Positions 1-5,216 of a DNA stretch of 5,399 bases are shown in pieces. The stretch's first letter is position 1; each line of letters starts with the position of its first letter. The translations under genes were made by a program, and so were the position numbers. Origin of the DNA: an uncultured Dehalococcoidia bacterium (GTDB lineage Bacteria > Chloroflexota > Dehalococcoidia > Dehalococcoidales > UBA3254); the NCBI GenBank assembly GCA_903890885.1, contig CAITCX010000262.1:1-5399 (forward strand). Reading direction: 5' to 3'. A model generated the notes under the pieces. The model saw nothing but the letters and a program-made list of their open reading frames with translations, had not been told where the DNA came from and searched no databases.

Positions 1-363
1 CTCGCTGTTGAAGGAATTGATGTAGTGCATTATCCAGAATTGCCTCTACCTCTGGATTTAATTCGAAATAAACAATTTGCCCTAGTGATAGTAGATAGCC
101 AGATTGAAAATGTTAATAATATTTGCGCCTCCATCTATGACCTCGCCTCTACCCCAGTCGTTCTGATGCTAAAAGAGAATGAAGCCGACTGGAAAACGGT
201 AACCAGATTAAAGGTTGACGGATTTTTGCTTAAAGAATACAGCGATAGCGAATTACGGATCCGCGTTAAGGTCGCCTGTCAGAGACCCGTTGATCCAGCT
301 CATGGAAGACTACTGTATCAGCAAGAGTCCATTGACCAGGCTAAAAAGACTAATAAAAGCTAA
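1..363 (+). CDS. Degenerate response-regulator receiver domain protein, 5' end cut by window edge
   Basis: The reading frame is open from base 1, so the GTG at position 25 is internal and the true start lies outside the window; 120 residues are visible. The fold pattern is that of a CheY-like receiver. The beta3 strand ends in VIVDS with the expected phospho-acceptor Asp at visible residue 32. Beta4 follows with PVVLML, and beta5 with FLLKEY, whose Lys (residue 78) is conserved. About 20 N-terminal residues with the acidic pair should be missing. Two features are degenerate: the switch Thr/Ser after beta4 is Leu, and the usual Lys-Pro is Lys-Glu. The loop after the Asp is also a few residues short. 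The protein ends about 20 residues after the last helix with no DNA-binding domain. It is therefore either a stand-alone receiver or the C-terminal receiver of a larger protein. Its output partner cannot be told from here. Confidence 0.75.
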   Translation, partial: LAVEGIDVVHYPELPLPLDLIRNKQFALVIVDSQIENVNNICASIYDLASTPVVLMLKENEADWKTVTRLKVDGFLLKEYSDSELRIRVKVACQRPVDPAHGRLLYQQESIDQAKKTNKS

Positions 364-375
364 ATTGATTTTTGC

Positions 376-402
376 CGACTGTACTAATGACTTATACAGT
401 TG
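376..402. terminator. Hairpin between convergent genes, possible terminator
   Basis: An 8-bp stem (376-383 with 395-402, one G.T pair) continues through a bulged C into three more A-T pairs, closing on a TGAC tetraloop. It begins 13 bases after the stop of the receiver gene and ends 10 bases before the end of the convergent protease gene. This is the expected place for a terminator. The tract after it on the + strand is only moderately T-rich (TTATTCTCTC), and the - strand has no T-run, so intrinsic activity is uncertain. Confidence 0.4.
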
Positions 403-412
403 CCTTATTCTC

Positions 413-1429
413 TCATTGAATTTCCTGGTTTAATTCGGCCGCTTTGGCGGCCTCGTAGACATTTATTATCTTGCCGGGATTTTCCATCCCCTTAATAACA
501 TTGCAATTATTGAAGATATTATTGCAGATCTCATCATTTATAAGCGCATCATTATCGACAGCAATTGTCCTGGTGAACAACAGTGCTGCTTCGCCAGAGA
601 CCAGAGCCGCGGAAAATGAGGACCCGTTTTTAAAACCGTATTGTTTGCCTGGCAAAGTAGAATAAATGTCTACACCCGGAGCAACTACATCCACCCAATC
701 TCCCCAATTGGACCAACTGGTCAGGGAATCGTTTTTATCGGAGGCGGCCACAGCAATCACATTGGCATAGGCCGCCGGATAGACTGGCTTACGGGAAGCA
801 CCGTTGCCTGCTGCCGCTACTATCACACAACCTTTCTTCCAGGCATAATCCACTGCACGTTCCAGAAGAGGATATTGATTATCAATTACTACGCTAATGT
901 TGATGACATCAGCGCCGTGGGCAACTGCCCACAGGACGCCGTTGGCAACTTTCCGGGCATCCGTACTGCCGTCATCTTCGGCTACTTTGACATCCAGCAA
1001 TCTGGCGTTATAGGCCACTCCGGGAAAAGCGGGGTTCTCAGCCGCGGCTGCAATAATGCCCGCAATAAAAGTGCCGTGTCCCCGTTGATCATAGTCCTGG
1101 CTATTAGTAAAATTTACCCGGCTCGCGATTTTGCCTGTTAAGGCCGGAGCGGTATCATCGATACCGGTATCCAGGACCGCTATAAGGACATCTTCACCTC
1201 CGGAAACAAGCGGCCAGGCGTCCGGAGCTTTTATCTTGAGTAAATCCCAGCGCAGTGATTCATGACTGAGCACCGGAAGATCGGTGGTGCCGGGGAAAAA
1301 ATCATCACGGAGTTCTGCTATTCGGCCTGAGGTACTGTTATCAACTGCTGCTGATATGACAAGCGTCATAGGCAGGCAAGCGCAAAACATTAAAGCTATT
1401 AGATGTGGTATTAACTGGCGGAATTTCAT
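413..1429 (-). CDS. Secreted subtilisin-like serine protease (peptidase family S8)
   Basis: This is a 338-residue subtilase that hydrolyses peptide bonds, probably outside the cytoplasmic membrane. The N-terminus is a Sec signal peptide: basic start, hydrophobic residues about 6-28, and a likely cleavage after Ser-Ala-Ala 26-28. The triad is complete: Asp87 in VLDTG, His118 in GHGT, and Ser271 in NGSSFSAALVSG. The oxyanion Asn209 sits in AAAGNG. The residues aligned with the usual Pro-His after the catalytic Ser are Ala-Leu. Only about 35 residues lie between the signal peptide and the mature-like start (around 60-70), too few for an I9 propeptide. There is no C-terminal extension, repeat or anchor. 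The ATG is supported by a strong GGAG five bases upstream. The gene lies 126 bp after the acp gene on the same strand and has its own elaborate leader, so it is probably transcribed separately. The substrate is unknown. Confidence 0.92.
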   Translation of the reverse strand: MKFRQLIPHLIALMFCACLPMTLVISAAVDNSTSGRIAELRDDFFPGTTDLPVLSHESLRWDLLKIKAPDAWPLVSGGEDVLIAVLDTGIDDTAPALTGKIASRVNFTNSQDYDQRGHGTFIAGIIAAAAENPAFPGVAYNARLLDVKVAEDDGSTDARKVANGVLWAVAHGADVINISVVIDNQYPLLERAVDYAWKKGCVIVAAAGNGASRKPVYPAAYANVIAVAASDKNDSLTSWSNWGDWVDVVAPGVDIYSTLPGKQYGFKNGSSFSAALVSGEAALLFTRTIAVDNDALINDEICNNIFNNCNVIKGMENPGKIINVYEAAKAAELNQEIQ

Positions 1430-1434
1430 GGTAT

Positions 1435-1470
1435 CTCCTCTCTATCTTTCCCCAGTTTAGAAGAGAGGGG
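1435..1470 (-). promoter_or_regulatory. Ribosome-site-sequestering inverted repeat in protease leader
   Basis: The Shine-Dalgarno tract of the protease gene (read on the - strand, AGAGAGG at 1443-1437, followed by AG) is perfectly complementary over 7 bases to CCTCTCT at 1468-1462. The loop between them is 18 nt. An alternative 4-bp GC stem (1470-1467 with 1453-1450) shares bases 1467-1468 and would exclude the first. The two structures could act as a translational switch. This is a structural possibility read by eye, without folding energies. Confidence 0.3.
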
Positions 1471-1482
1471 TTACCAACAAGT
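1454..1482 (-). promoter_or_regulatory. Weak candidate promoter for the protease gene
   Basis: On the - strand a -10-like TAAACT (1459-1454) lies 17 bp after ACTTGT (1482-1477), which matches the -35 consensus poorly. A weak -35 next to upstream direct repeats is what an activator-dependent promoter would look like. The distance to the start codon (about 25-30 nt from the -10) is reasonable. The call is mostly positional. Confidence 0.25.
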
Positions 1483-1499
1483 CACAAAAGAACTCCGAG

Positions 1500-1518
1500 G
1501 ATCACATTTCGATCACAT
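1500..1518 (-). promoter_or_regulatory. 11-bp-spaced direct repeat, possible OmpR/PhoB-type operator
   Basis: GATCACAT occurs twice (1500-1507 and 1511-1518) with a start-to-start distance of 11 bp, one helical turn. A partial third copy of the core, TCACA, is at 1482-1486. Tandem half-sites at 11-bp spacing are typical of winged-helix response regulators of the OmpR/PhoB family. The repeats lie 71-89 bp upstream of the protease start codon and are upstream of the candidate -35. The binding protein is not identified. Confidence 0.4.
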
Positions 1519-1555
1519 TAATGAAAAGGCTCTTGTTATGTAAAGTAAAGTAGTG

Positions 1556-1813
1556 TTACTTTTTTTCGGCTACTTTCTTCTTAACGTAGTCTATAAAACC
1601 GCCCAGGTTGCCAATAACTTTCAATTCTTCATCTACCAGTTCTATGCCATAGGTTTCTTCCAGCCCCACCATCACCTGCACCACCTCGAGTGAATCGGCT
1701 CCTAATTCTTTAAATGTAATGGTCGGGGTGAGGACTACATTTTCATTGCGGATGATTTTACCGATGATTTTGCGGATGGTTTCTTCAACTGTCTGAGCTT
1801 GTTCAGTGGCCAT
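1556..1813 (-). CDS. acpP: Acyl carrier protein
   Basis: This 85-residue protein carries acyl chains on a 4'-phosphopantetheine arm attached to a serine. The attachment motif ADSLEVV is present, with Ser41 as the modified residue, followed by a normal helix II (VMVGLEETYGIEL). The length is right for a type II fatty-acid ACP. The C-terminus is unusual: the region after helix II carries VIGNLGGF, and the tail is Lys-rich (KKKVAEKK), less acidic than typical AcpP. The ATG overlaps the end of the upstream hydratase gene by 11 bases, so the two are probably translationally coupled; a GAAGAG/GAAAG purine tract precedes it. The context with two dehydratase subunits suggests it serves that enzyme. 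It may be a second, specialised ACP rather than the main one, so the symbol denotes the family. Confidence 0.92.
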   Translation of the reverse strand: MATEQAQTVEETIRKIIGKIIRNENVVLTPTITFKELGADSLEVVQVMVGLEETYGIELVDEELKVIGNLGGFIDYVKKKVAEKK

Positions 1814-2243
1814 CTTTCATCTCTTCCACGTTATTAAACCTGACTACAGCCTCTCCAGTAATATTGGCTTCGTTGTTCTGATTTGAGCATATAACAGAAC
1901 AAACAATTTGAGTCTGCAAGCCCTGTTTTTCGATCTCCTCTACTTTGCCCTGAATAGTGAGGAGGTCAGCCGGCCTGGCTGGGGCTTTAAAGCGAATGTT
2001 GAAACTCCCTCCGCTCAGCCAGCTCTCCCCGAAAGCTTCCGTCATCATCTGGGAAACATAGGCCAATACCAGCATGCCGTGAGCGATCGTACCTTTAGCT
2101 GCCGTCTGCATAGCAAAGACCGGATCAATGTGGATCGGATTAAAATCACGACTGGCCCTGGCATACAGATTTATCTCATCCTGAGTAATCAGCTTTACCC
2201 GGCCTGGCAAGTTCTGTCCGATTTGAATTTCTGTTAATTTCAA
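1803..2243 (-). CDS. MaoC-type (R)-hydroxyacyl dehydratase/enoyl hydratase, HadB-like catalytic subunit
   Basis: This 146-residue single hotdog-fold protein would interconvert (3R)-hydroxyacyl and trans-2-enoyl thioesters. The hydratase-2 motif is intact: Asp33 and His38 in SRDFNPIHID, followed by the conserved KGTIAHGML segment (50-58) that ends the active-site helix. The strand FNIRFKAPARPADLL (81-95) matches the family's 'F..P...GD' region. It lies between a dehydratase-like gene without the catalytic His and an acp gene, the arrangement expected for the catalytic half of a HadAB-type heterodimer. The start is TTG with only a weak GGAAA upstream. An in-frame TAG seven codons before the TTG limits the N-terminus. 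Alternatives are a PhaJ-type enoyl-CoA hydratase or a homodimeric MaoC enzyme acting on CoA thioesters. Confidence 0.88.
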   Translation of the reverse strand: MKLTEIQIGQNLPGRVKLITQDEINLYARASRDFNPIHIDPVFAMQTAAKGTIAHGMLVLAYVSQMMTEAFGESWLSGGSFNIRFKAPARPADLLTIQGKVEEIEKQGLQTQIVCSVICSNQNNEANITGEAVVRFNNVEEMKDGH

Positions 2244-2343
2244 ATTTTCAATTTCCAGTTTCTAGTTATTAGTTTTTGTTAGAAATTTGATATTTATTGT
2301 TAATTTGTTTGGTTATTGTATCCTGGTTCTTGATTATTGACTA
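2244..2343. other. 100-bp T-rich intergenic spacer between the dehydratase genes
   Basis: By hand count about 54 of the 100 bases are T and about 22 are A on the + strand, so in the transcript of the flanking genes this is an A-rich, G-poor stretch. Short motifs such as AATTTCAA and CAATTT recur imperfectly. No gene or convincing hairpin is visible. The neighbouring genes are much more GC-balanced. It forms the untranslated leader of the hydratase gene. Confidence 0.6.
2315..2343 (-). promoter_or_regulatory. Possible internal promoter before hadB-like gene
   Basis: On the - strand TAGTCA (2343-2338, 4 of 6 matches to TTGACA) is followed after 17 bp by TACAAT (2320-2315, 5 of 6 matches to TATAAT). 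It lies directly after the stop codon of the upstream dehydratase gene and would give a leader of about 65 nt. AT-rich DNA produces such matches by chance, so this is tentative. Confidence 0.3.
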
Positions 2344-2748
2344 TCACGGTAATAAAAACCCCACTTTGCCCGTCAACACGATCTCTGCATTCTGGTTGAT
2401 GACCCTGATATCAATGTTCATTAATCGCAACCCGCCGCGGTCTACTTTGCGGCTGACCTTCGAACAGCAGGTAATATAATCACCAATTTTAAGTGTTTTT
2501 AAGAAATCCAGTTCCTGTGAAACATGAATAGTGCCGGCAGGCAGGGCCACTGCCTGGGAAAGAGAGGTCATGGCGTATGCCGTGGCTGCCATCGGCGGCA
2601 CCAGGTTGCCTGCTCGATAAAATTCCGCATTATCACGTGTGGCTTGCAGGTACAATTCAACAGAGGCGAGATCCAGGCTGTAGCTCTGCGGAGGAAATTC
2701 AAAACCAACCATTAGTTGAAAATATTCAATTTTTACCGGCTCCGCCAT
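2344..2748 (-). CDS. FAS1-like/MaoC_N dehydratase subunit, HadA-like, lacking catalytic His
   Basis: This 134-residue hotdog-fold protein resembles the MaoC dehydratase N-terminal family (HadA and HadC of mycobacteria). Supporting features are a helix with LQATRDN (residues 34-40), then LVPPMAATAY (49-58) and HVSQELDFLKTLKIGD (75-90), the family's 'H..Q.F.....GD' strand. Where the catalytic partner has Asp-(4)-His, this protein has Asp39 followed five residues later by Tyr44. It should therefore be a structural, substrate-tunnel subunit rather than an active hydratase. It is the first gene of the cluster with the HadB-like hydratase and acp. The ATG is preceded by a GAGG three to four bases from AAAATG and by a strong promoter. 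Mycobacterial HadAB removes water from 3-hydroxyacyl-ACP during chain elongation; the same role here is inferred from the pairing. Confidence 0.8.
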   Translation of the reverse strand: MAEPVKIEYFQLMVGFEFPPQSYSLDLASVELYLQATRDNAEFYRAGNLVPPMAATAYAMTSLSQAVALPAGTIHVSQELDFLKTLKIGDYITCCSKVSRKVDRGGLRLMNIDIRVINQNAEIVLTGKVGFLLP

Positions 2749-2773
2749 TTTACCTCATTGTTTATCTGTATTC

Positions 2774-2791
2774 CCGTGAATATTACACGAG
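2774..2791. promoter_or_regulatory. Imperfect dyad at the predicted transcription start of the dehydratase operon
   Basis: CGTG and CACG flank the self-complementary AATATT, forming a short imperfect dyad that covers the predicted start site and the first bases of the leader. That is a common place for a repressor site. It matches no fatty-acid regulator box I know (not the FapR or FabT consensus). It could be chance. Confidence 0.25.
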
Positions 2792-2796
2792 TGCCC

Positions 2797-2826
2797 ATAC
2801 TATCATGCTTCCCGATTTATTGTCAA
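2797..2826 (-). promoter_or_regulatory. Sigma70-type promoter of the hadA-like/hadB-like/acp operon
   Basis: On the - strand a perfect -35 TTGACA (2826-2821) is followed after 18 bp by TAGTAT (2802-2797, 4 of 6 matches). A TG one base upstream of the -10 makes an extended -10. Transcription should start near 2790, giving a leader of about 42 nt before the ATG at 2748. Confidence 0.65.
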
Positions 2827-2890
2827 GACTGTTTTTCAGGCCTGTTTTCCAGGGCTATTTGACGAAGACTGGTTTTGCCTGAAAGATCTC

Positions 2891-3907
2891 TTATCCTTTT
2901 ACACATAGATCGGCCACCAGGATATTTATTGCCAGGTCCCCTTCCAATTTTCCGGTCTTGATCGCCAGATCAGTTTCTAAAAGACTGCGGTATATGGTTA
3001 TCAGCTTTTCCAGCGTGTATTTCTCTGAACGGGCAGCTAACTTGTCCCAGCGAAAGGAACTGAATATTCCCAGCCGGGTCTGGATTTCAGCTGTAGACTT
3101 CCTTTCCTTTTTAAGATCTTTCACCTGTATCAGTTCCTGGATCTGCCGGGCCAGCAGCGCCAAAATTTGCTGTGGCACTACCCCGTTTTGCAATAACTGC
3201 TCCAGTATTTGTTCAGCAATGCCGGCTTTGCGGTCTACTACAGCATCTACCATCGCGAAAATATCGGCTTCCCGTGAGACACTCACTATCTGGCGCACAT
3301 CTTTTTCCTCAATCATGCGTCCGGCGGTGAAAGCAGTTAATTTGCTTACCTCATTAAACATGGTAAACAGATCGCCTCCGATGTTTTCCATCAGAATATT
3401 AGTAGCCTGCCTGGAAATGCTGCCTCCTTGGGTGGCGATCTTTTGCTCAATCCATTGAGTAAGTTTTGTACCTTTAAGAGTGGGAAACGGTCTGACATCA
3501 CTTAGGGGAGAAATCACCTGATACAGAACGTTATTCTGCAGCGCCTTTTTTCCCATTTCGATAAAGTCGACCAGAACCAACACTGTGGTGTCAGGCAGAC
3601 CTTTCAAGCAGTCGGCAAAGCCAGCGGGCTCATCCGATTTTTTAGTCGTACTTTCGGCTTTCTTAGGACGGGAGGATTTGTCTTTCGGTTCAAAACGCTC
3701 CAGCAGACCGTAGATCACTACCAGTCGCTTCAAGGAAAGAAAAGGCGCTGCCTCAGCTGCTGCTTTCAGCTCATTTAGCGTAAGTTTAGCCCCCTCCAAA
3801 ACACTGGTATTGAGAGAAAGCATAGCAGGATCACCCAGCCCGTTTTTGATTTTTTGCAGGGCCTCCTCCATTGAAAAACGGTCTTCCCCCCAGAAAATGT
3901 GTATCAA
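2891..3907 (-). CDS. holA: DNA polymerase III subunit delta
   Basis: This is the clamp-loader subunit that opens the beta sliding clamp during chromosome replication. Its 338 residues match the family's usual length (about 330-350). The N-terminus IHIFWGEDRF carries the family's 'GED.F' signature. It is followed by PFLSLKRLVVI (55-65), WIEQKI (152-157), and the domain II-III junction NIGGDLFTMFNEVSKL (175-190). The C-terminal collar helices include LARQIQEL (252-259) and TDLAIKTGKLEGDLA (312-326). A Lys/Ser-rich insert at about 72-95 is likely a flexible loop. The start is TTG with AGAGG six bases upstream; an in-frame TAG 12 bases upstream excludes longer forms. It is transcribed divergently from ychF. 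No convincing terminator follows, so some read-through into the dehydratase operon is possible. Confidence 0.95.
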   Translation of the reverse strand: MIHIFWGEDRFSMEEALQKIKNGLGDPAMLSLNTSVLEGAKLTLNELKAAAEAAPFLSLKRLVVIYGLLERFEPKDKSSRPKKAESTTKKSDEPAGFADCLKGLPDTTVLVLVDFIEMGKKALQNNVLYQVISPLSDVRPFPTLKGTKLTQWIEQKIATQGGSISRQATNILMENIGGDLFTMFNEVSKLTAFTAGRMIEEKDVRQIVSVSREADIFAMVDAVVDRKAGIAEQILEQLLQNGVVPQQILALLARQIQELIQVKDLKKERKSTAEIQTRLGIFSSFRWDKLAARSEKYTLEKLITIYRSLLETDLAIKTGKLEGDLAINILVADLCVKG

Positions 3908-3941
3908 TTTAAGCCTCTACTTTAGAATATAAACATTTTAA

Positions 3942-3965
3942 CACAACTAAATCCTAAAAGTTGTG
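3942..3965. promoter_or_regulatory. Perfect 7-bp inverted repeat, operator-like
   Basis: CACAACT (3942-3948) and AGTTGTG (3959-3965) are perfect reverse complements separated by 10 bp, with 17 bp between arm starts. This suits a dimeric helix-turn-helix protein contacting successive major grooves. It lies 35-58 bp upstream of the holA start, where a regulator could affect holA. No T-run follows, so a terminator is unlikely. Confidence 0.35.
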
Positions 3966-3979
3966 CAAGATACACCTTA

Positions 3980-4000
3980 AAACATCCGGGCTGCATGTTT
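3980..4000. promoter_or_regulatory. Second inverted repeat in the divergent region
   Basis: AAACAT (3980-3985) and ATGTTT (3995-4000) are perfect reverse complements around a GC-rich 9-base centre in otherwise AT-rich DNA. It lies between the dyad at 3942-3965 and the ychF -35, roughly 27 bp upstream of that -35. It could be an operator or chance in AT-rich sequence. Confidence 0.25.
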
Positions 4001-4026
4001 CGATTCAACATTTCAATTCAATTTTA

Positions 4027-4055
4027 TTGAACAATCAACTTCTACAGAGTAAAAT
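4027..4055 (+). promoter_or_regulatory. Sigma70-type promoter of ychF
   Basis: TTGAAC (4027-4032, 4 of 6 matches) and TAAAAT (4050-4055, 5 of 6 matches) are separated by exactly 17 bp. Transcription would begin near 4062, giving a leader of about 40 nt. A small inverted repeat (TTCAA/TTGAA, 4017-4031) overlaps the -35. Confidence 0.6.
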
Positions 4056-4100
4056 AAGACGGGCTTGAGGATACTTAAATAACATTAAAAGGAATAACAG

Positions 4101-5204
4101 ATGAGTGTAGATATCGGTATCGTAGGACTTTCTAAAAGCGGAAAAACCACCATTTTCAACGGCTTAACCAAAGGCAAAGCCGCCACCGGCACATACAGCG
4201 CCAAAAACCAGGCTAACATCGGCATGGCTGGTGTCCCGGATGAACGTATCTATGAAATGGCAAAGATCTATAATCCCAAAAAGATCGTGCACGCTGAAGT
4301 TAAATACATCGATATCGGCGCATCTGTAAAAGAGATGGCCACAGATAAAGGCATCGGCGGTCAATTGCTCAATCAACTCAGCACGGTAGATGTGCTGGTC
4401 AACGTGGTCAGATCTTTCAAAGATGAAAGCCTGCCTCACCCGGACGGCAGCCTTAACGTAAACCGGGATATTGAATCAATGAACCTTGAGTTGGCCTTCT
4501 CCGATTTGGCCATCCTGGAAAAACGGTTGGAAAAGATGGAGGGTTCTCTTAAATCGGCCAAACAGGCCGAGCGCGCCATCGTCCTTAAGGAACAGGAAAC
4601 ACTGGTTAAAATTAAAGCCGGATTGGAGAAAGATATCCCCATCCGCGAGATGCAGCTTACTCAAGAGGAAATAAAATCCCTGAGCAATTATCAGTTCTTG
4701 ACCGCCAAACCTATCCTGACCTTGGTCAACATCGGTGAAGATGATCTGCCCAATGTCGCCAGGATTGAAGCGGAATTAAACGCCCGCTATGCCAAACCGA
4801 AAAGCCGGGTCATCGCTTCCTGCGGCAAACTGGAGATGGAGCTTTCCCAGATGGGAGATGAGGCCATGGCAGATTTCCGCAAAGAATTCGGCATGACCGA
4901 ATCCGGCCTGGACCGCACTATCAAAGTCTCTTATGAATTATTGGACCTGATCTCTTTCCTCACGGTGGGCGAGGACGAATGCCGGGCCTGGCCTATCAAG
5001 CGAGGTATTGAAGCGGTCAAAGCAGCCGGGAAGATACACACTGATATTGAACGCGGATTCATCCGCGCCGAGGTTATTCATTATACCGATCTTAAGAGGG
5101 TTGGGGGACTGGTAGAAGCCAAAAAGCAGGGACTGCTGCGACTGGAAGGTAAAACCTACATCGTCCAGGACGGGGATACCGTCAATTTCCTGTTTAACGT
5201 GTAA
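4101..5204 (+). CDS. ychF: OBG-family nucleotide-binding protein YchF
   Basis: YchF is a conserved translation-associated P-loop protein (Obg family) that often prefers ATP and binds ribosomes. At 367 residues it has the full family length (E. coli about 363). Domains in order are: a G domain with the P-loop GLSKSGKT at 9-16; a helical coiled-coil insertion at about 130-195; the NxxE-type G4 motif NIGE at 210-213, which in this family replaces NKxD; and a C-terminal TGS domain (about 282-367) with RAW, AAGKIHTD, GFIRAEVI and VQDGD. The G3 region is divergent: Asp71-Ile-Gly-Ala74 instead of DxxG, with 'KGIGGQLL' in place of the usual 'GEGLGNQFL'. The G5 segment reads ASCGKLE. The ATG has AAGGA seven bases upstream. 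It probably forms an operon with the response-regulator gene 12 bp downstream. Confidence 0.95.
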   Translation: MSVDIGIVGLSKSGKTTIFNGLTKGKAATGTYSAKNQANIGMAGVPDERIYEMAKIYNPKKIVHAEVKYIDIGASVKEMATDKGIGGQLLNQLSTVDVLVNVVRSFKDESLPHPDGSLNVNRDIESMNLELAFSDLAILEKRLEKMEGSLKSAKQAERAIVLKEQETLVKIKAGLEKDIPIREMQLTQEEIKSLSNYQFLTAKPILTLVNIGEDDLPNVARIEAELNARYAKPKSRVIASCGKLEMELSQMGDEAMADFRKEFGMTESGLDRTIKVSYELLDLISFLTVGEDECRAWPIKRGIEAVKAAGKIHTDIERGFIRAEVIHYTDLKRVGGLVEAKKQGLLRLEGKTYIVQDGDTVNFLFNV

Positions 5205-5216
5205 AGAAGGTTGAAA

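Larger units (their letters stand above)
3908..4100. other. Divergent control region between holA and ychF
   Basis: This 193-bp AT-rich stretch holds the start regions of both genes and no coding sequence. It contains a clear ychF promoter and two dyads, listed separately. For holA only weak -10-like sequences are visible on the - strand (for example TAAAAT and TATTCT, without well-placed -35 partners), so its promoter is not assigned. Confidence 0.7.

Noticed and set aside
25..27. GTG as start of the first gene
   Set aside because: The frame is open to base 1 and the residues before it (LAVEGIDV) fit the receiver fold, so it is internal.
641..1141. 166-residue open frame on the + strand
   Set aside because: It lies wholly opposite the S8 protease gene, has no recognisable domain and is explained by the codon pattern of the real gene.
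1371..1382. Lipoprotein signal in the protease N-terminus (Cys17, Cys19)
   Set aside because: The residues before each Cys do not fit a lipobox; an ordinary Sec cleavage after residue 28 fits better.
1482..1518. CRP/FNR-type palindrome suggested by TGTGA/TCACA
   Set aside because: The copies are all in the same orientation, not a TGTGA-N6-TCACA palindrome, so a direct-repeat reading is better.
2837..2855. Hairpin CCTG/CAGG as a holA terminator
   Set aside because: The stem is only 4 bp with a bulge beyond it, and no T-run follows on the holA strand.
2958..3458. 166-residue open frame on the + strand opposite holA
   Set aside because: It is Ser/Arg/Cys-rich low-quality translation antisense to a clear holA; a shadow frame.
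4164..4664. Several - strand open frames opposite ychF
   Set aside because: They overlap a complete, well-conserved ychF and have no domain signal.
5211..5213. TTG as start of the response regulator
   Set aside because: The Shine-Dalgarno-like AAGAAGG directly abuts it with no spacing; the TTG at 5217 has a normal six-base spacer.
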